NCBI GenBank assembly: GCA_937923485.1
Contig: CALDUE010000075.1
Span: forward strand, 1 to 32,904
Direction of reading: 5' to 3'
Source of the DNA: an uncultured Saprospiraceae bacterium
GTDB lineage: Bacteria > Bacteroidota > Bacteroidia > Chitinophagales > Saprospiraceae
Length of the DNA stretch: 32,904 nt
How positions within the stretch are numbered: the first letter of the stretch is position 1; the number at the start of each line of letters is the position of its first letter. The position numbers and the translations under genes are program-made. Positions 16,379 to 26,200 of this stretch are shown here, piece after piece. The notes beneath the pieces are model-generated. The model did not search any database. It was not told the DNA's origin and saw nothing but the letters and a program-made list of their open reading frames with translations.

Positions 16379-16724
16379 TGAGTTCTGCTTGCACTTTTTT
16401 TGAAAGAGATCCTACGACGAGGGCATAGCTTTCGATAATCCAATCTTTTATCAATTGGGCATTTAAAGGCTCCGTCTCCCAATAAATGCTGTTCCAATGC
16501 TTTTTACTCATGTGGTATCCAGGTTCGACTGCAGCATATTTTTCTCTTAGTTCCATTGCTTTTTCAGGGTCGCACTTCACATTAAGCCTTGGGGTATCTA
16601 GAGAAAGTAGGGCAAACATTTTCCCACCGACTTTATAGACAACTGTTTGAGGGCCAAAAGGACTCGTTACCTCCACTCCCTTGAGTTGTTCGCAATAGGT
16701 GGCGATACTTTCGTGATTATCCAT
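16371..16724 (-). CDS. MmcQ/YjbR family DNA-binding-like protein
   Basis: A 117-residue cytoplasmic protein with the family pattern CEQLKGVEVTSPFGP, VYKVGGKMFALL, LNVKCDPEKA, MSKKHWNSIYW and IKDWIIESYALV. MmcQ/YjbR proteins have a CyaY-like fold and are annotated as possible DNA-binding proteins, but their function is unproven. It overlaps the downstream FAD oxidoreductase by 8 bp. It is divergent from the histidine kinase, with 135 bp between starts. Confidence 0.85.
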   Translation of the reverse strand: MDNHESIATYCEQLKGVEVTSPFGPQTVVYKVGGKMFALLSLDTPRLNVKCDPEKAMELREKYAAVEPGYHMSKKHWNSIYWETEPLNAQLIKDWIIESYALVVGSLSKKVQAELNG

Positions 16725-16811
16725 AAAAATCCATTATAGGCAAAAAACAAGGTTTTTCTAGACCATTTAGGCTATAAATGGCAGAATTACGGCTTTTTAA
16801 GCAAAGTGGCT

Positions 16812-16830
16812 TAGGAATTGACTATTCCTA
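16812..16830. promoter_or_regulatory. Inverted repeat upstream of the histidine kinase
   Basis: A perfect 7-bp inverted repeat, TAGGAAT-TGACT-ATTCCTA, lies 30 bp before the kinase ATG in the divergent intergenic gap. Its size and position suit an operator for a dimeric regulator, but no regulator is known and chance occurrence is possible. Confidence 0.3.
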
Positions 16831-16859
16831 TATGAACCATAGTTCAAGCCCTAAACTAG

Positions 16860-18275
16860 ATGATAGCGTTCTTAAATGATTTCGTAGACCATAGGCTGAT
16901 GCCTAGCCGTAAACCAAGTGACGAGATTTCTCGTCACCGGGCGCGGCTGCTTGCATGGGTTCATTTGATTGCGATTGTGATGAGCGGTTTGTTGTTTATT
17001 GTGTCGCTATTTGTCATTCCGAAGCATGGAGCCCCAATTGCAATTGCTTGTATTGGATCGGTAGCCTTAGGCCATATTTATCAACGATTTGGCAACTTGA
17101 ACCTCAGTGCCAACTTGCTCGTCAGTTTGCTTTTCGCAGTTCTAATGGTACAAATGATACCAACGGGCGGTTTGTATTCAGATAATCTACTCTGGATGCT
17201 TCTGCTGCCGACAGTAGCTTTCCTATTTACTTCACGCAACTATGGCCTAATGTGGTCGGCTATAGTAGTCTCAGTGATCGTAGGCCTATTTTTAATAGAA
17301 GTCAACAGCTCTTCAAAGCTAAGAGAATTAACCTTTGGCTACGACCCTTCTTACTATCTAGTTAGCTACCTCGGGCTGTTCACTTTAATGATCGCTCTCG
17401 TCACACTTTTCGTGGATGGAAATAAGAACCTTCTAGAACATCTTAAGCAAAATTCTGAGACGCTCCAATCTCAAAAAGAAGAGCTAGAAGCAAAAAACGC
17501 CCTCCTAAGAAAACAAGAAGCTGAACTAAAGCGAAGTAACCAAGATTTAGAACTCTTCGCGTCTGTCGCTAGCCATGACCTTAAAGAGCCACTGAGGATG
17601 ATCAACTCTTATTCGCAGCTACTCAATAAGAGTCTTAACGATTCTATGAGCGAGCGCGATAGAGAATTTCTTACCTACATCAAAGAAGGCGGCATTCGCA
17701 TGCATACCATGCTCGATGATTTGCTTGCCTATGGGAAGCTTGGACGCGATAAGAAAGAAGAAAAACCCGTGGACCTTGAGAAATCACTCCTCATCGTCGA
17801 GAACAACCTTAAGCTTCGTCTTCAAGAATCAGGAGGAAGAATCTCATGGGAGGCATTGCCAACGCTTCTTGGTCATTCGACTCATTTCATTCAACTGTTT
17901 CAGAACCTGATCGGAAACAGCCTGAAATTTAGTCGAGAAGGAGTGGCGCCTCATGTAACAATTTTTAGTGAGCGCCAAGCTGATCACTTCGTTATTCAAA
18001 TAGTAGACAATGGAATTGGTATAGCTGAAGAAGATATTGACAAGGTCTTTGGAGTTTTTCAGCGCCTGAGCAATCAGTCTAAATTCGAAGGGTCTGGCTT
18101 AGGTCTAGCCACTGTAAAGCGCATCATGGATGGGCTTGATGGATCCATTGAAGTTACTAGCACCGTAGGCTTGGGAACAACGTTCACGCTGCTCCTTCCA
18201 GCTAGTCGTGTTGTAGAGTTTGCTTACCGCAAAACCCCTTCCTCAAAAAACAAAAGCGGCCTCAACCTAAGTTGA
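16860..18275 (+). CDS. Orphan membrane sensor histidine kinase
   Basis: A 471-residue kinase. The first 185 or so residues hold about six transmembrane segments (HLIAIVMSGLLFIVSLFVI, ANLLVSLLFAVLMVQM, MLLLPTVAFLF and others) without a recognisable sensor fold. A coiled coil of about 50 residues follows (LEHLKQNSETLQSQKEELEA). The HisKA H-box ASHDLKEPLR has the phospho-acceptor His near 239. The ATPase domain shows an N-box (FQNLIGNSLKFS), G1 (DNGIGI), F-box (FGVFQRL) and G2 (GSGLGLATVKRI). No receiver domain or response-regulator gene is adjacent, so the partner is elsewhere. The stop lies inside the terminator hairpin of the convergent dehydrogenase gene. The stimulus is unknown. Confidence 0.9.
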   Translation: MIAFLNDFVDHRLMPSRKPSDEISRHRARLLAWVHLIAIVMSGLLFIVSLFVIPKHGAPIAIACIGSVALGHIYQRFGNLNLSANLLVSLLFAVLMVQMIPTGGLYSDNLLWMLLLPTVAFLFTSRNYGLMWSAIVVSVIVGLFLIEVNSSSKLRELTFGYDPSYYLVSYLGLFTLMIALVTLFVDGNKNLLEHLKQNSETLQSQKEELEAKNALLRKQEAELKRSNQDLELFASVASHDLKEPLRMINSYSQLLNKSLNDSMSERDREFLTYIKEGGIRMHTMLDDLLAYGKLGRDKKEEKPVDLEKSLLIVENNLKLRLQESGGRISWEALPTLLGHSTHFIQLFQNLIGNSLKFSREGVAPHVTIFSERQADHFVIQIVDNGIGIAEEDIDKVFGVFQRLSNQSKFEGSGLGLATVKRIMDGLDGSIEVTSTVGLGTTFTLLLPASRVVEFAYRKTPSSKNKSGLNLS

Positions 18276-18282
18276 AGCCGCT
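18255..18282 (-). terminator. Intrinsic terminator of the glutamate dehydrogenase gene
   Basis: A 12-bp stem (AGCGGC.TCAAC / GTTGA.GCCGCT) with a 4-base loop is followed on the minus strand by GCTTTTGTTTTTTGAGG. It lies 29-56 bp past the dehydrogenase stop and overlaps the last codons of the convergent kinase gene. The mismatched pair is a T-G wobble on the minus-strand RNA, consistent with selection on that strand. Confidence 0.8.
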
Positions 18283-18310
18283 ATTGGTAGAATCTTCGAA
18301 ATACTTCCTA

Positions 18311-19735
18311 CTATGGGAAGATTCCTAAAGCTAGATAGTCACTGGCAATCTTGTTAATCGCAACGACGAACGCTGCTGTACGAAGATCTGGAACATCGGG
18401 GTGTTGCTCATATACCGCGCGTATCTGCTGATAAGCCGTAACCATTGTTTCCTCAAGTCCAGAACGCACTAGATCTATCTCATCTGCACCTCTGGCAATG
18501 ATCTTGCGATCACGCTCAGAAACACTTTTTCCTGTTGCTCCTTCCACTACCTCGAGCATGGTTTTGTTGATGTTCTCGTTGAAGCGCTTCTCCATACGTC
18601 CGAAACGCATGTGGGAAAGGTTCTTCAACCACTCAAAGTAACTCACAGTAACACCACCTGCATTGAGGTACATGTCAGGAATAATCACAACTGCACGTTC
18701 CTTCAAAATGAGCTGAGCCGCACTAGTGATTGGACCATTTGCAGCCTCTGCAATGATTTTCGCCTTGATGCGTGAGGCATTCTCTTTATTAATCACGTTT
18801 TCAAGCGCTGCCGGAACGAGGATATCACATTCCAATTCCAAACACTTCTCACGAGCTTCTTTACCGAAACTCTCTGCACCAGGGAAGCCTAGCATAGTGC
18901 CATGCTCTTTACGGAAAGCGAGTAGTTCATGAATGTCGATGCCTGCTGGATTAGAAATATAACCTTCAACCTCTCCAACTCCAATGATTTTGACACCACC
19001 CTCGTCTTGTGAAATTTTTCCAGTGAAGCTCCCCACGTTACCTAAGCCCTGAATGACCATAGTCTTGCCTTCAATTCCAGGCTTGAGACCGATCTTTTTC
19101 ATGTCATCTTCAAAAGAACAACATTCGCGAATACCATAGAAAACTCCACGACCAGTGGCCTCTGTACGACCTTTGATACCGTTTTGTGATTCTGGCTTAC
19201 CAGTCACACAGCCTGCTGCATCAATGTCCTGACCTGCAAAGGTGCGATAGGTATCAAATATCCACGCCATTTCGCGCGAGCCGGTTCCGTAATCGGGAGC
19301 AGGTACGTCAACGCTTGGACCTATACAATTACGACGGATGAGTTCCATGGTGTAACGACGAGTAATCTTCTCTAGATCTTCTGGCTCATACTCCCAAGGA
19401 TTAATTCTGACACCACCTTTTGCACCTCCAAAAGGAACGTCAACGATTGCACACTTGTAGCTCATCAACGCAGCAAGGGCCATCACCTCATCTTGATTGA
19501 CGTGCATAGAATAGCGTATCCCTCCTTTGGTCGGAGACCTGTGCTGCGAGTGTTGTACGCGATAAGCTTCAATCACTTTGTACTCCCCTTTGATGCGAAC
19601 AGGGAAGTTCATGCGGTAGATAGAGTTACAGGCTTTGATTTGATCAAGCAGCCCATCTGGATGCCCCGTAAAAGGCGCCGCGGCATCGAAATAGTCTAAT
19701 ACTGACTGAAAGAAACTTATTTTCTGATCACTCAT
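18311..19735 (-). CDS. Glu/Leu/Phe/Val dehydrogenase (glutamate dehydrogenase)
   Basis: This enzyme reversibly deaminates glutamate (or a related amino acid) to the 2-oxoacid with NAD(P). From the ATG at 19735 it has 474 residues. Motifs in order are SPTKGGIRYS, MSYKCAIVDVPFGGAKGGVRI with the substrate and catalytic lysines, DVPAPDYGTGSREMAWI, the Rossmann motif VIQGLGNVGSFTG, and AAANGPI. Family features favour glutamate but do not fully exclude other amino acids. The longer frame to 19756 starts at TTG. It overlaps the ccmD-like gene by 8 bp and is followed by a good terminator, so it ends the ccm transcript. Confidence 0.9.
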   Translation of the reverse strand: MSDQKISFFQSVLDYFDAAAPFTGHPDGLLDQIKACNSIYRMNFPVRIKGEYKVIEAYRVQHSQHRSPTKGGIRYSMHVNQDEVMALAALMSYKCAIVDVPFGGAKGGVRINPWEYEPEDLEKITRRYTMELIRRNCIGPSVDVPAPDYGTGSREMAWIFDTYRTFAGQDIDAAGCVTGKPESQNGIKGRTEATGRGVFYGIRECCSFEDDMKKIGLKPGIEGKTMVIQGLGNVGSFTGKISQDEGGVKIIGVGEVEGYISNPAGIDIHELLAFRKEHGTMLGFPGAESFGKEAREKCLELECDILVPAALENVINKENASRIKAKIIAEAANGPITSAAQLILKERAVVIIPDMYLNAGGVTVSYFEWLKNLSHMRFGRMEKRFNENINKTMLEVVEGATGKSVSERDRKIIARGADEIDLVRSGLEETMVTAYQQIRAVYEQHPDVPDLRTAAFVVAINKIASDYLALGIFP

Positions 19736-19907
19736 CGTCTTGGATTTGTTCTTCAAGTTTGGTTAAACGCCGATCAACGAAATACAAATAGACAAAAAAC
19801 CCTAGCAATACGATTACTATCACAGCTACAACGACGTAGATTTTTCCTACACTACGGATAAAGTCAGGAGCGGCCTGTAATAAAAGAGCTGCGTTGAGTC
19901 CTTGCAT
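19728..19907 (-). CDS. ccmD: CcmD family protein
   Basis: A short single-pass membrane protein of about 59 residues from the ATG at 19907. It contains PDFIRSVGKIYVVVAVIVIV followed by a membrane helix and RRLTKLEEQI, the form typical of Bacteroidota CcmD proteins. CcmD stabilises the CcmABC heme-release complex of cytochrome c maturation. The frame extends upstream to a TTG at 20006, but that stretch is hairpin-rich and looks non-coding. Its end overlaps the start of the dehydrogenase gene by 8 bp. Its position downstream of ccmC supports the call. Confidence 0.8.
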   Translation of the reverse strand: MQGLNAALLLQAAPDFIRSVGKIYVVVAVIVIVLLGFFVYLYFVDRRLTKLEEQIQDDE

Positions 19908-20042
19908 AAAATTTTCGAAAAAACCCTCGAGGGTTTGGCATTGGTTAAGGCTGGTTAGGAGTAATCCTAATCGGTGTAAATGTGGTGCTAATTCTTGGAG
20001 TGGCAAAACATGTTAGAAAACTTGCTCATATAATCAGCTACT
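19908..20042 (-). promoter_or_regulatory. Hairpin-rich spacer between ccmC and ccmD
   Basis: This 135-bp gap inside an otherwise tight run carries two structures. The 16-bp perfect palindrome AAACCCTCGAGGGTTT (19921-19936) is followed on the minus strand by further Ts, giving a GGGTTTTTT end as in an intrinsic terminator. A 6-bp stem TTAGGA-GTAA-TCCTAA lies at 19955-19970. The layout could be an attenuator or a partial terminator that sets ccmD and dehydrogenase expression apart from ccmBC. This is inference. Confidence 0.45.
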
Positions 20043-21128
20043 TTAACTCAGTAACTGCTCCTGAATCTTTCGTTTTAGACGGGCGGTACGCCAACTAAGT
20101 TGCGCCAACCAAACTCCTACAAGCGTAAATCCTATGATTCCTGGATAGAACACCATGCGCATTGTGCTGTCTAAATCCTCTCCTCCAAACCCAGGATTAC
20201 CCCCAGCACCTGGGTGAAGGCTAGCCCGCATGCGTGGTATGATGTATAACAATGGAATCAGCATGGCGAAAGCGAAAATGTTGTAGGCGGCTCCTATCCT
20301 ACTCGCCTGTTGATCTGATGCAACACTGGCTCTCAAAACAAAGTATGCCAAGTAAATTAGCAGTGCAATTGCCGTCATGTTCTGCTTCACATCACCACTC
20401 CAAGGTTTGCCCCAAGTGAAATTTGCCCAAACCATACCCGTGACAAGACCAAGCATCCCGAAAGCAAGACCAACTTTAGTAAGCGCTTCACTACGTCTGT
20501 CAAACTCTGATTTGCCGCTAATCAAATAGCGAACGGCATACACCGCTGCAGAAAGCATTAAAATCATGAGGGCAAACCACAGCGAAACGTGGAAATACTG
20601 ATTGCGAATAGTTTCCGCCAATAGCCCTCTAAAAGGAAAGGTTACCCCCGTGCTTGCTGATAAATTCTCTATTTGAGCATCCCATCCTTGTGACGATGGA
20701 GGACCGGCAAGGGCTTCAGCTTGCTTAATAATGATAGCCCCAGGAAGTACAAAGGCTCCATCAACTGGATTGTCAATAATGAGACTCGCCCTTGCGGCAC
20801 CATCAGACGTTGGAAGATAGGCTGGAACATCAAAGGATAAAGCAACGTCTTGCTGACCAAGCACCTGCACAGAAGTTGAAAGCAAAGCAGTATCTATTCC
20901 TTCATCCCCTTCTGCTCTCGGCTGCCCTAGTCGCAACCAAGCACGCACATTATCACCTAGTTCAAAGTGGGTGTTATACCCCTCAACCGTGATCGTTTGC
21001 TGCTGGCCCGCAGTGAGCTGAACAGGTTCGACAGATTGAATCCCTGGCTTAAGTGGAACAAGTAGTCCCGCGAACACTACGTACAACATCAAGAGCACTG
21101 CAAGCACTTTCCACCACAATCCTTTCAT
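20043..21128 (-). CDS. ccmC: Heme exporter protein CcmC / CcsA family
   Basis: A cytochrome c assembly protein that handles heme delivery across the inner membrane. From the ATG at 21128 it has 361 residues. After one N-terminal membrane helix (VLAVLLMLYVVFAGLLV) there is a periplasmic beta-rich domain of about 130 residues (PLKPGIQSVEPVQL to GAIIIKQ). Then come six hydrophobic segments with the heme-handling tryptophan-rich motif WGKPWSGDVKQN. The periplasmic insert is normal for Bacteroidota CcmC. It lies 46 bp after ccmB and before ccmD on the same strand. A fragment of the iterated motif (TGGCGAAAGC) occurs near 20264. Confidence 0.9.
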   Translation of the reverse strand: MKGLWWKVLAVLLMLYVVFAGLLVPLKPGIQSVEPVQLTAGQQQTITVEGYNTHFELGDNVRAWLRLGQPRAEGDEGIDTALLSTSVQVLGQQDVALSFDVPAYLPTSDGAARASLIIDNPVDGAFVLPGAIIIKQAEALAGPPSSQGWDAQIENLSASTGVTFPFRGLLAETIRNQYFHVSLWFALMILMLSAAVYAVRYLISGKSEFDRRSEALTKVGLAFGMLGLVTGMVWANFTWGKPWSGDVKQNMTAIALLIYLAYFVLRASVASDQQASRIGAAYNIFAFAMLIPLLYIIPRMRASLHPGAGGNPGFGGEDLDSTMRMVFYPGIIGFTLVGVWLAQLSWRTARLKRKIQEQLLS

Positions 21129-21174
21129 AAGCACAACGGTCTTTCATTTAAGAAGTAACAGCCTCACATTTAGT

Positions 21175-21900
21175 TTAGGCTTCTTTCCAAAGCGAGGGAA
21201 CAAGTAACAAGGCCAACCCAATGGCGAGCAAATCAACGCCGAAAAGTAGTAACAGGTCTTTACTCGTACTAGTCTGTTGAATCAATCTAAGTGCTACCGC
21301 TCCTAATTTGACAACCGTCAGTAGTAAGGGGATGACGACCGGAAAGGCGAGTATCGCAACAATGCCTGGTCCATTGTTAACGCGCCCAGCAACCAACGCG
21401 AGAAAAGTAAGAATTAAGGAGAGCCCCAACGAAGCCATACAAAGTGTCATTACAAACAAGCCAACGTCTCTAACTGGATTACCAAAGAGTAGCGACAGCA
21501 TACCCCAGACGAGCGTACCAATCACCAGTAAAAACAGCGTATTAAAGAGCACCTTAGCCACATAAAGGCTTAAGGGTGAAGTCAATTGCTGATAGTAGGA
21601 GTATCGATAAGTTAGCTCACGAGAAAAAGATCTTCCCAGGCCGTTTACAGCACCAAAAAGTAGAATGATCCAATACAGCGCATTCCATAAACGAGGTTCC
21701 ACACTCCCAAAGGCAAGCGAAAAGAGATACACTGTTCCGATGGCGAAGAGCAATACACCAGCTATCGACGCTCGTTGTCTAAATTCAAGACGAAGCTCAA
21801 GGCCTAATAATGTTATGATTTGCCCAAACACGACGGCAATGTACTTAAGCGTTATTTGGCGCCGGACTTCTTTGATTTCATCCGTCTCAAATGATTTCAC
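21175..21900 (-). CDS. ccmB: Heme exporter protein CcmB
   Basis: The membrane subunit of the CcmAB transporter needed for cytochrome c maturation. The sequence has the N-terminal LLGLELRLEFRQRASIAGVLLF segment, the LYWIILLFGAVNGLGRSFSREL motif with the RSF core, and six hydrophobic stretches, as in CcmB. The frame starts with GTG at 21900 (241 residues). An internal GTG at 21831 would give about 218 residues, closer to the family and leaving room for a promoter. It is the first gene of ccmB-ccmC-ccmD-dehydrogenase. CcmA is not in the window. Confidence 0.9.
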   Translation of the reverse strand: MKSFETDEIKEVRRQITLKYIAVVFGQIITLLGLELRLEFRQRASIAGVLLFAIGTVYLFSLAFGSVEPRLWNALYWIILLFGAVNGLGRSFSRELTYRYSYYQQLTSPLSLYVAKVLFNTLFLLVIGTLVWGMLSLLFGNPVRDVGLFVMTLCMASLGLSLILTFLALVAGRVNNGPGIVAILAFPVVIPLLLTVVKLGAVALRLIQQTSTSKDLLLLFGVDLLAIGLALLLVPSLWKEA

Positions 21901-21953
21901 TTTTTAATAGAGTCATAAGCGTTAAATTGTCCCCGAAGCACTATTCAAACACT

Positions 21954-23213
21954 GTGAACAAATTTCTCCTTACACTGGCTCTGCTCTGTGCATTGCCTTT
22001 CGCTGCAATTGCAGAGCCCTATACATTTTTGGAGGCCGTTGCTGAGAAAGGGGATGGCATGTACGCATTGCTCAGGCGCTTCGATTTACCTCCTTCCAGT
22101 TGCAATCAAGAAGCTTTTCATAGTATCAATAGCCTTTCGGCAAAACAAGCTCTGCACGCTGGAAAGACTTACAAAGTACCCGTACTCATCTACCCCTACA
22201 ACGGTAAATCAATCAGGTCCACCATTGGCATCAAAGATTTCGCTCTAGCAAAACAGATTCAAGCCTACAACCGAGCACGTGTAAAAGCAGGACAGCAGAA
22301 GAAGCAATACGAAAAGTCAAAAGAACTTTGGGTGCCCTACGATTACCTCTTGTGCGAAAAAGAGAATCCACCTGTGCTCGCTCCAGCTGAAGCGGTGCTC
22401 GTTGCTTCAAAAACACCTGAAAACACCTTGGTAACCCCTGTTGCAGAATCTACAGGTATCAATGAAAAAATATCAACGGCAGGCTACAGCATCTTTGGAG
22501 AGAAGTACAGTAAAGTGAAACGTGAGGACGATAAGCTGAAAGGCAAAATCTTCTACCTCGTTTCTGGTCACGGTGGCCCCGACCCTGGAGCGATTGGTAA
22601 AAAAAGAGACAACGCGCTTTGCGAAGACGAGTACGCCTATGATGTTGTTCTCCGCTTGGCAAGAAACATCATCGCTCATGGTGGAGTGCCTTACGTCATC
22701 GTCCGCGATCCTGACGATGGCATCCGTGACGATGAATTCTTAAGCTGCGACTACGACGAGCAGGTTTGGGGAGACCAAAAAATTCCTCTCAACCAAACGA
22801 AGCGTCTTCGACAACGATCAAATGCTATCAATGACTTAGTCAAAGAGAATAATAAGAAAGGTACCGTCGACCAATACTGCATCGTCATACATGTAGATAG
22901 TAGGCATGCAGAAACGCAAACCGATCTCTTTTTCTATCACCAGAAAAATTCAAAAGTATCGTCTCGTTTGACCAAAGACATGCGCGCTACCGTAGAGAAA
23001 AATTATAAGCGAAATGGGCGCACCAGAGAGTATAAAGGAGCCATCCTAACACGCGACCTACACATGCTCCGTGAAGTAGATGTTCCTACGGTTTATATTG
23101 AGCTTGGCAACATTCAACATAGCTTTGATCAAAAACGTGTTCTTCAGCCCCGCAACCGCCAAGCTTTGGCAAATTGGTTTGCTGAAGGAATCACTACGAG
23201 CCTCAAACGTTAG
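21954..23213 (+). CDS. Exported N-acetylmuramoyl-L-alanine amidase with LysM-like N-domain
   Basis: This zinc amidase cleaves the bond between MurNAc and the peptide stem of peptidoglycan. I prefer a GTG start at 21954 because it directly precedes a clean signal peptide (NKFLLTLALLCALPFAAIA). An ATG at 21891 would place the peptide 22 residues in and overlap ccmB. A LysM-like stretch follows (YTFLEAVAEKGDGMYALL to AGKTYKVPV). The Amidase_3 domain fills the C-terminal half: SGHGGPDPGAIG (zinc His), CEDEYAYDV (zinc Glu), VIHVDSR (zinc His) and VYIELGNIQ (catalytic Glu). It acts in the periplasm, probably in daughter-cell separation or wall turnover, and lies just upstream of tamB. Confidence 0.88.
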   Translation: MNKFLLTLALLCALPFAAIAEPYTFLEAVAEKGDGMYALLRRFDLPPSSCNQEAFHSINSLSAKQALHAGKTYKVPVLIYPYNGKSIRSTIGIKDFALAKQIQAYNRARVKAGQQKKQYEKSKELWVPYDYLLCEKENPPVLAPAEAVLVASKTPENTLVTPVAESTGINEKISTAGYSIFGEKYSKVKREDDKLKGKIFYLVSGHGGPDPGAIGKKRDNALCEDEYAYDVVLRLARNIIAHGGVPYVIVRDPDDGIRDDEFLSCDYDEQVWGDQKIPLNQTKRLRQRSNAINDLVKENNKKGTVDQYCIVIHVDSRHAETQTDLFFYHQKNSKVSSRLTKDMRATVEKNYKRNGRTREYKGAILTRDLHMLREVDVPTVYIELGNIQHSFDQKRVLQPRNRQALANWFAEGITTSLKR

Positions 23214-23294
23214 GGTATTCTCAAAACCGTCCTGCATTCTAACATAGCGGGTACCTTGCAACGTTAGAAAAGACAATTAACCTTAACCCTTAGC

Positions 23295-26200
23295 GTGAGT
23301 ACTACACCCGATCAAAATCCTGAGTCCATACGCGACGAGCGCGGAGTGGGTTATTGGATTGGCTGGGTGATCGGATTTACGACCAGATGGACACTGAGAC
23401 TAATTCTCATTCTCCTTGTCGTCTTGCTACTTTGCTATTTCTTGATTCACGTACCAGCGGTACAGCGATTTGCCGCCAAACAAGTCTCGAAATCCATTGC
23501 TGAGCAGTTTGATGTAGACGTCAAGGTTGGTAATATCGAACTTGAACCATTCTCCAGCCTTCGACTTAACGAAGTATTCATTGGCGATCGGCAGGGAGAT
23601 ACACTGCTACTCACCGACCGTCTTTCTGTTGACTTGTTCAGACCTGTGCGCTCTATCTGGAACAGAGAGGTGTATATTGAAGCAGTTAACCTAGACGGCG
23701 CTGAGCTAAATCTGTACAAAGATTCAACCGCCTCGGCTGGTAATTATAGTTTCTTATTGCCTTACTTTAGAAAAGGCCCAGATACGGGTGGTGGCGAACA
23801 GACTCAAGGCCTCAGTCTCGACTTGAGAGAACTTAATTTGACTCGTAGTCGTGTCAATTTCGCGGATGCTTATCAAGGTCTTCAAGCAAATGGGAGCTTA
23901 GATACACTTGAAGTTTTACTCGATCTCTTAAATCTTCCGAGCCAGAAAATCGAAGGGAACACTGTCAACATATTTGGACTCGCGATCGATGTAACGCGAA
24001 CGAAGCCAACTGCCTTTCACCCAAGCAGCAATGTGGTTACCGTTCCCCTCGCCGATACGGGAAGCTTTCAGATTGAAAAACCATTCTTACTCCCGCTAAA
24101 CATCAGCTTATCCGACTTTCAACTGGCGAGAACGTCTATTAAATATCTTGACAAAACCAAGGCAAACCCAGAAGGAGATTTCGATCCGAACAACTTTTTC
24201 GTAACCGATCTTAATGTCGGAATGACTAACTTCTTGATAGGAAGCGACAGTCTTGGACTCACACTTGAAGAGATATCGTTTAAGGAGAAAAGTGGTTTTC
24301 GCTTATACAACTTTAGCGCCAGCGAGCTCGCGCTCACCAAGAGCGAATTGTTACTAAAAGATCTTGACCTACAAACAGCGAGATCGCGTTTTGGTGACTT
24401 CCTACAAATACGACTACCTGAAAATGCTGACTGGTCTTCAGTTCTAAAACAAGGCCGCATCAACGCGAACATCAAGCCATCGACAATAGCAGTCAGCGAG
24501 TTGCTAACCTTCGTTCCAAAATTCAAAGACAACGAGTTTTTTAAAGGTAGAGAAAACGAAAAGCTCAATATTACAGGCCTTATAACTGGCTCTGCTGATC
24601 GCCTGAATGCTCGCGGACTAACCCTTCGCTTACCTGATAAAAGTTTTCTATCTGCAGACGTAAGCCTTAGGAATATCAGTCAGCCTGAAGAGTTACTTCT
24701 TAGCCTAGAGATACGCGAACTCAACACTTCTGTAGCGCGATTGAGAGCTTTAATACCCAACCTCAAACTCCCGACAAACTTTGACAAGCTTGGGGAAATT
24801 GCTTTTACTGGGAGATTCGACGGCTTTGTCAAGGATTTTGTGGCTTATGGAGACCTGCGAAGTGAACTAGGAAGGGCAACAATTGATACCCGTTTCGTCA
24901 ATACTGACGGACTAGAAAAGTATTCAGGTGAAGCGTCTCTATTTGATTTTGATTTGGGTGCCTGGACTGGAAATAACGACTGGGGGAAGGTCACCGCTCG
25001 AGCAGATATCCGCGATGGACGAGGTCTAAGTCGAGAAACGCTCCGGCTCGACCTCATTGGCTCCGTTGATCAAGTAGCCTACCGTGGGTATACCTATCGC
25101 GACATCAAAGCCAATGGTAATCTTTCACCAGAAGGATTTTCAGGAGCATTGGACTTTAAAGATGAGCATGCTGACTTGACCTTCGAAGGAAGAATTAACC
25201 TCGCCGAAGGTGCCGAGCAATTTGATTTCAGTATGGATGTCCGACAGTTGGATCTCCTTCCGCTAAAACTTGTAAAAGAGCTGTGGTCATTTGAAGGTAA
25301 AGTGTATATTAAATCCAATACCCTAGATTTAGACAACCTCGAAGGAATTGTATCTGTTGAAGATTTTAATGTCGTTAATCCGAAAGGTTATACCTACCAA
25401 ATAGAAAAACTTACTGCCGAGCAAATCATTGCTCCTGATGGCTCTAAACGCCTCTCACTTAATAGCCCCCTTGCGCTTGTCGACATTTCAGGAGAGTACC
25501 GCTTACGCACGCTACCCAATAGTCTACAATCAGCTTTCGCCAAAACCTATCCCGACCTGTATGCACGTACAAAGATGGATATTCCAATTCCCATCGACTC
25601 GCTTGATACGCGCATAAGTCTAGAAGCTAAACTTACAAACGTAGACAGTCTTCTTTCAGCTTTTAATGTGCCGGTTAGCAACATCAATGGAAGTCAACTA
25701 GCCTTAACGCTTGATACAAAACGTCAAAACTTAGATTTGTCTCTTTCAAGTTCAGCACCTAAAATAACAGGTGTCACGTTAGAGAATTTTGGCTTGGACC
25801 TAAGAGGACAGTCTGGCGAAGCAATTCTAGACACCAAAGCGCAGCGTATTTCTCTCGGAGCTTTTGTCTTCGAACAAGTGGACGGCTACGGTGAATATGC
25901 CGATGGAGACTTCCGCTTTGGGCTAAAGACAGATACAACCTCCAATTTGCTCGGTAATATCATTCTTGGTGGCGCCGTCGAAATTGCCGATACAGCATTG
26001 ACTTTCCGCCTCGATCCAAGTAGTTACATCGACGTAAGTGATGAACGCTGGGTCGTACAAGACGGAAACCGCCTTATCATCGGAAAGAATAGACTGTATG
26101 CAAAAGATGTTCAGATCACTTCTGGTGAGCGCTCAATAACCCTTGAGACCGTAGGTAAGCGTGGAATAGACGTATTGATGCGTAAGCTCAATCTAGACCT

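Noticed and set aside
19908-20006. N-terminal extension of the ccmD-like frame to 20006
   Set aside because: It begins at TTG, has no family similarity, and consists of hairpin-forming sequence. The ATG at 19907 directly precedes the conserved part.
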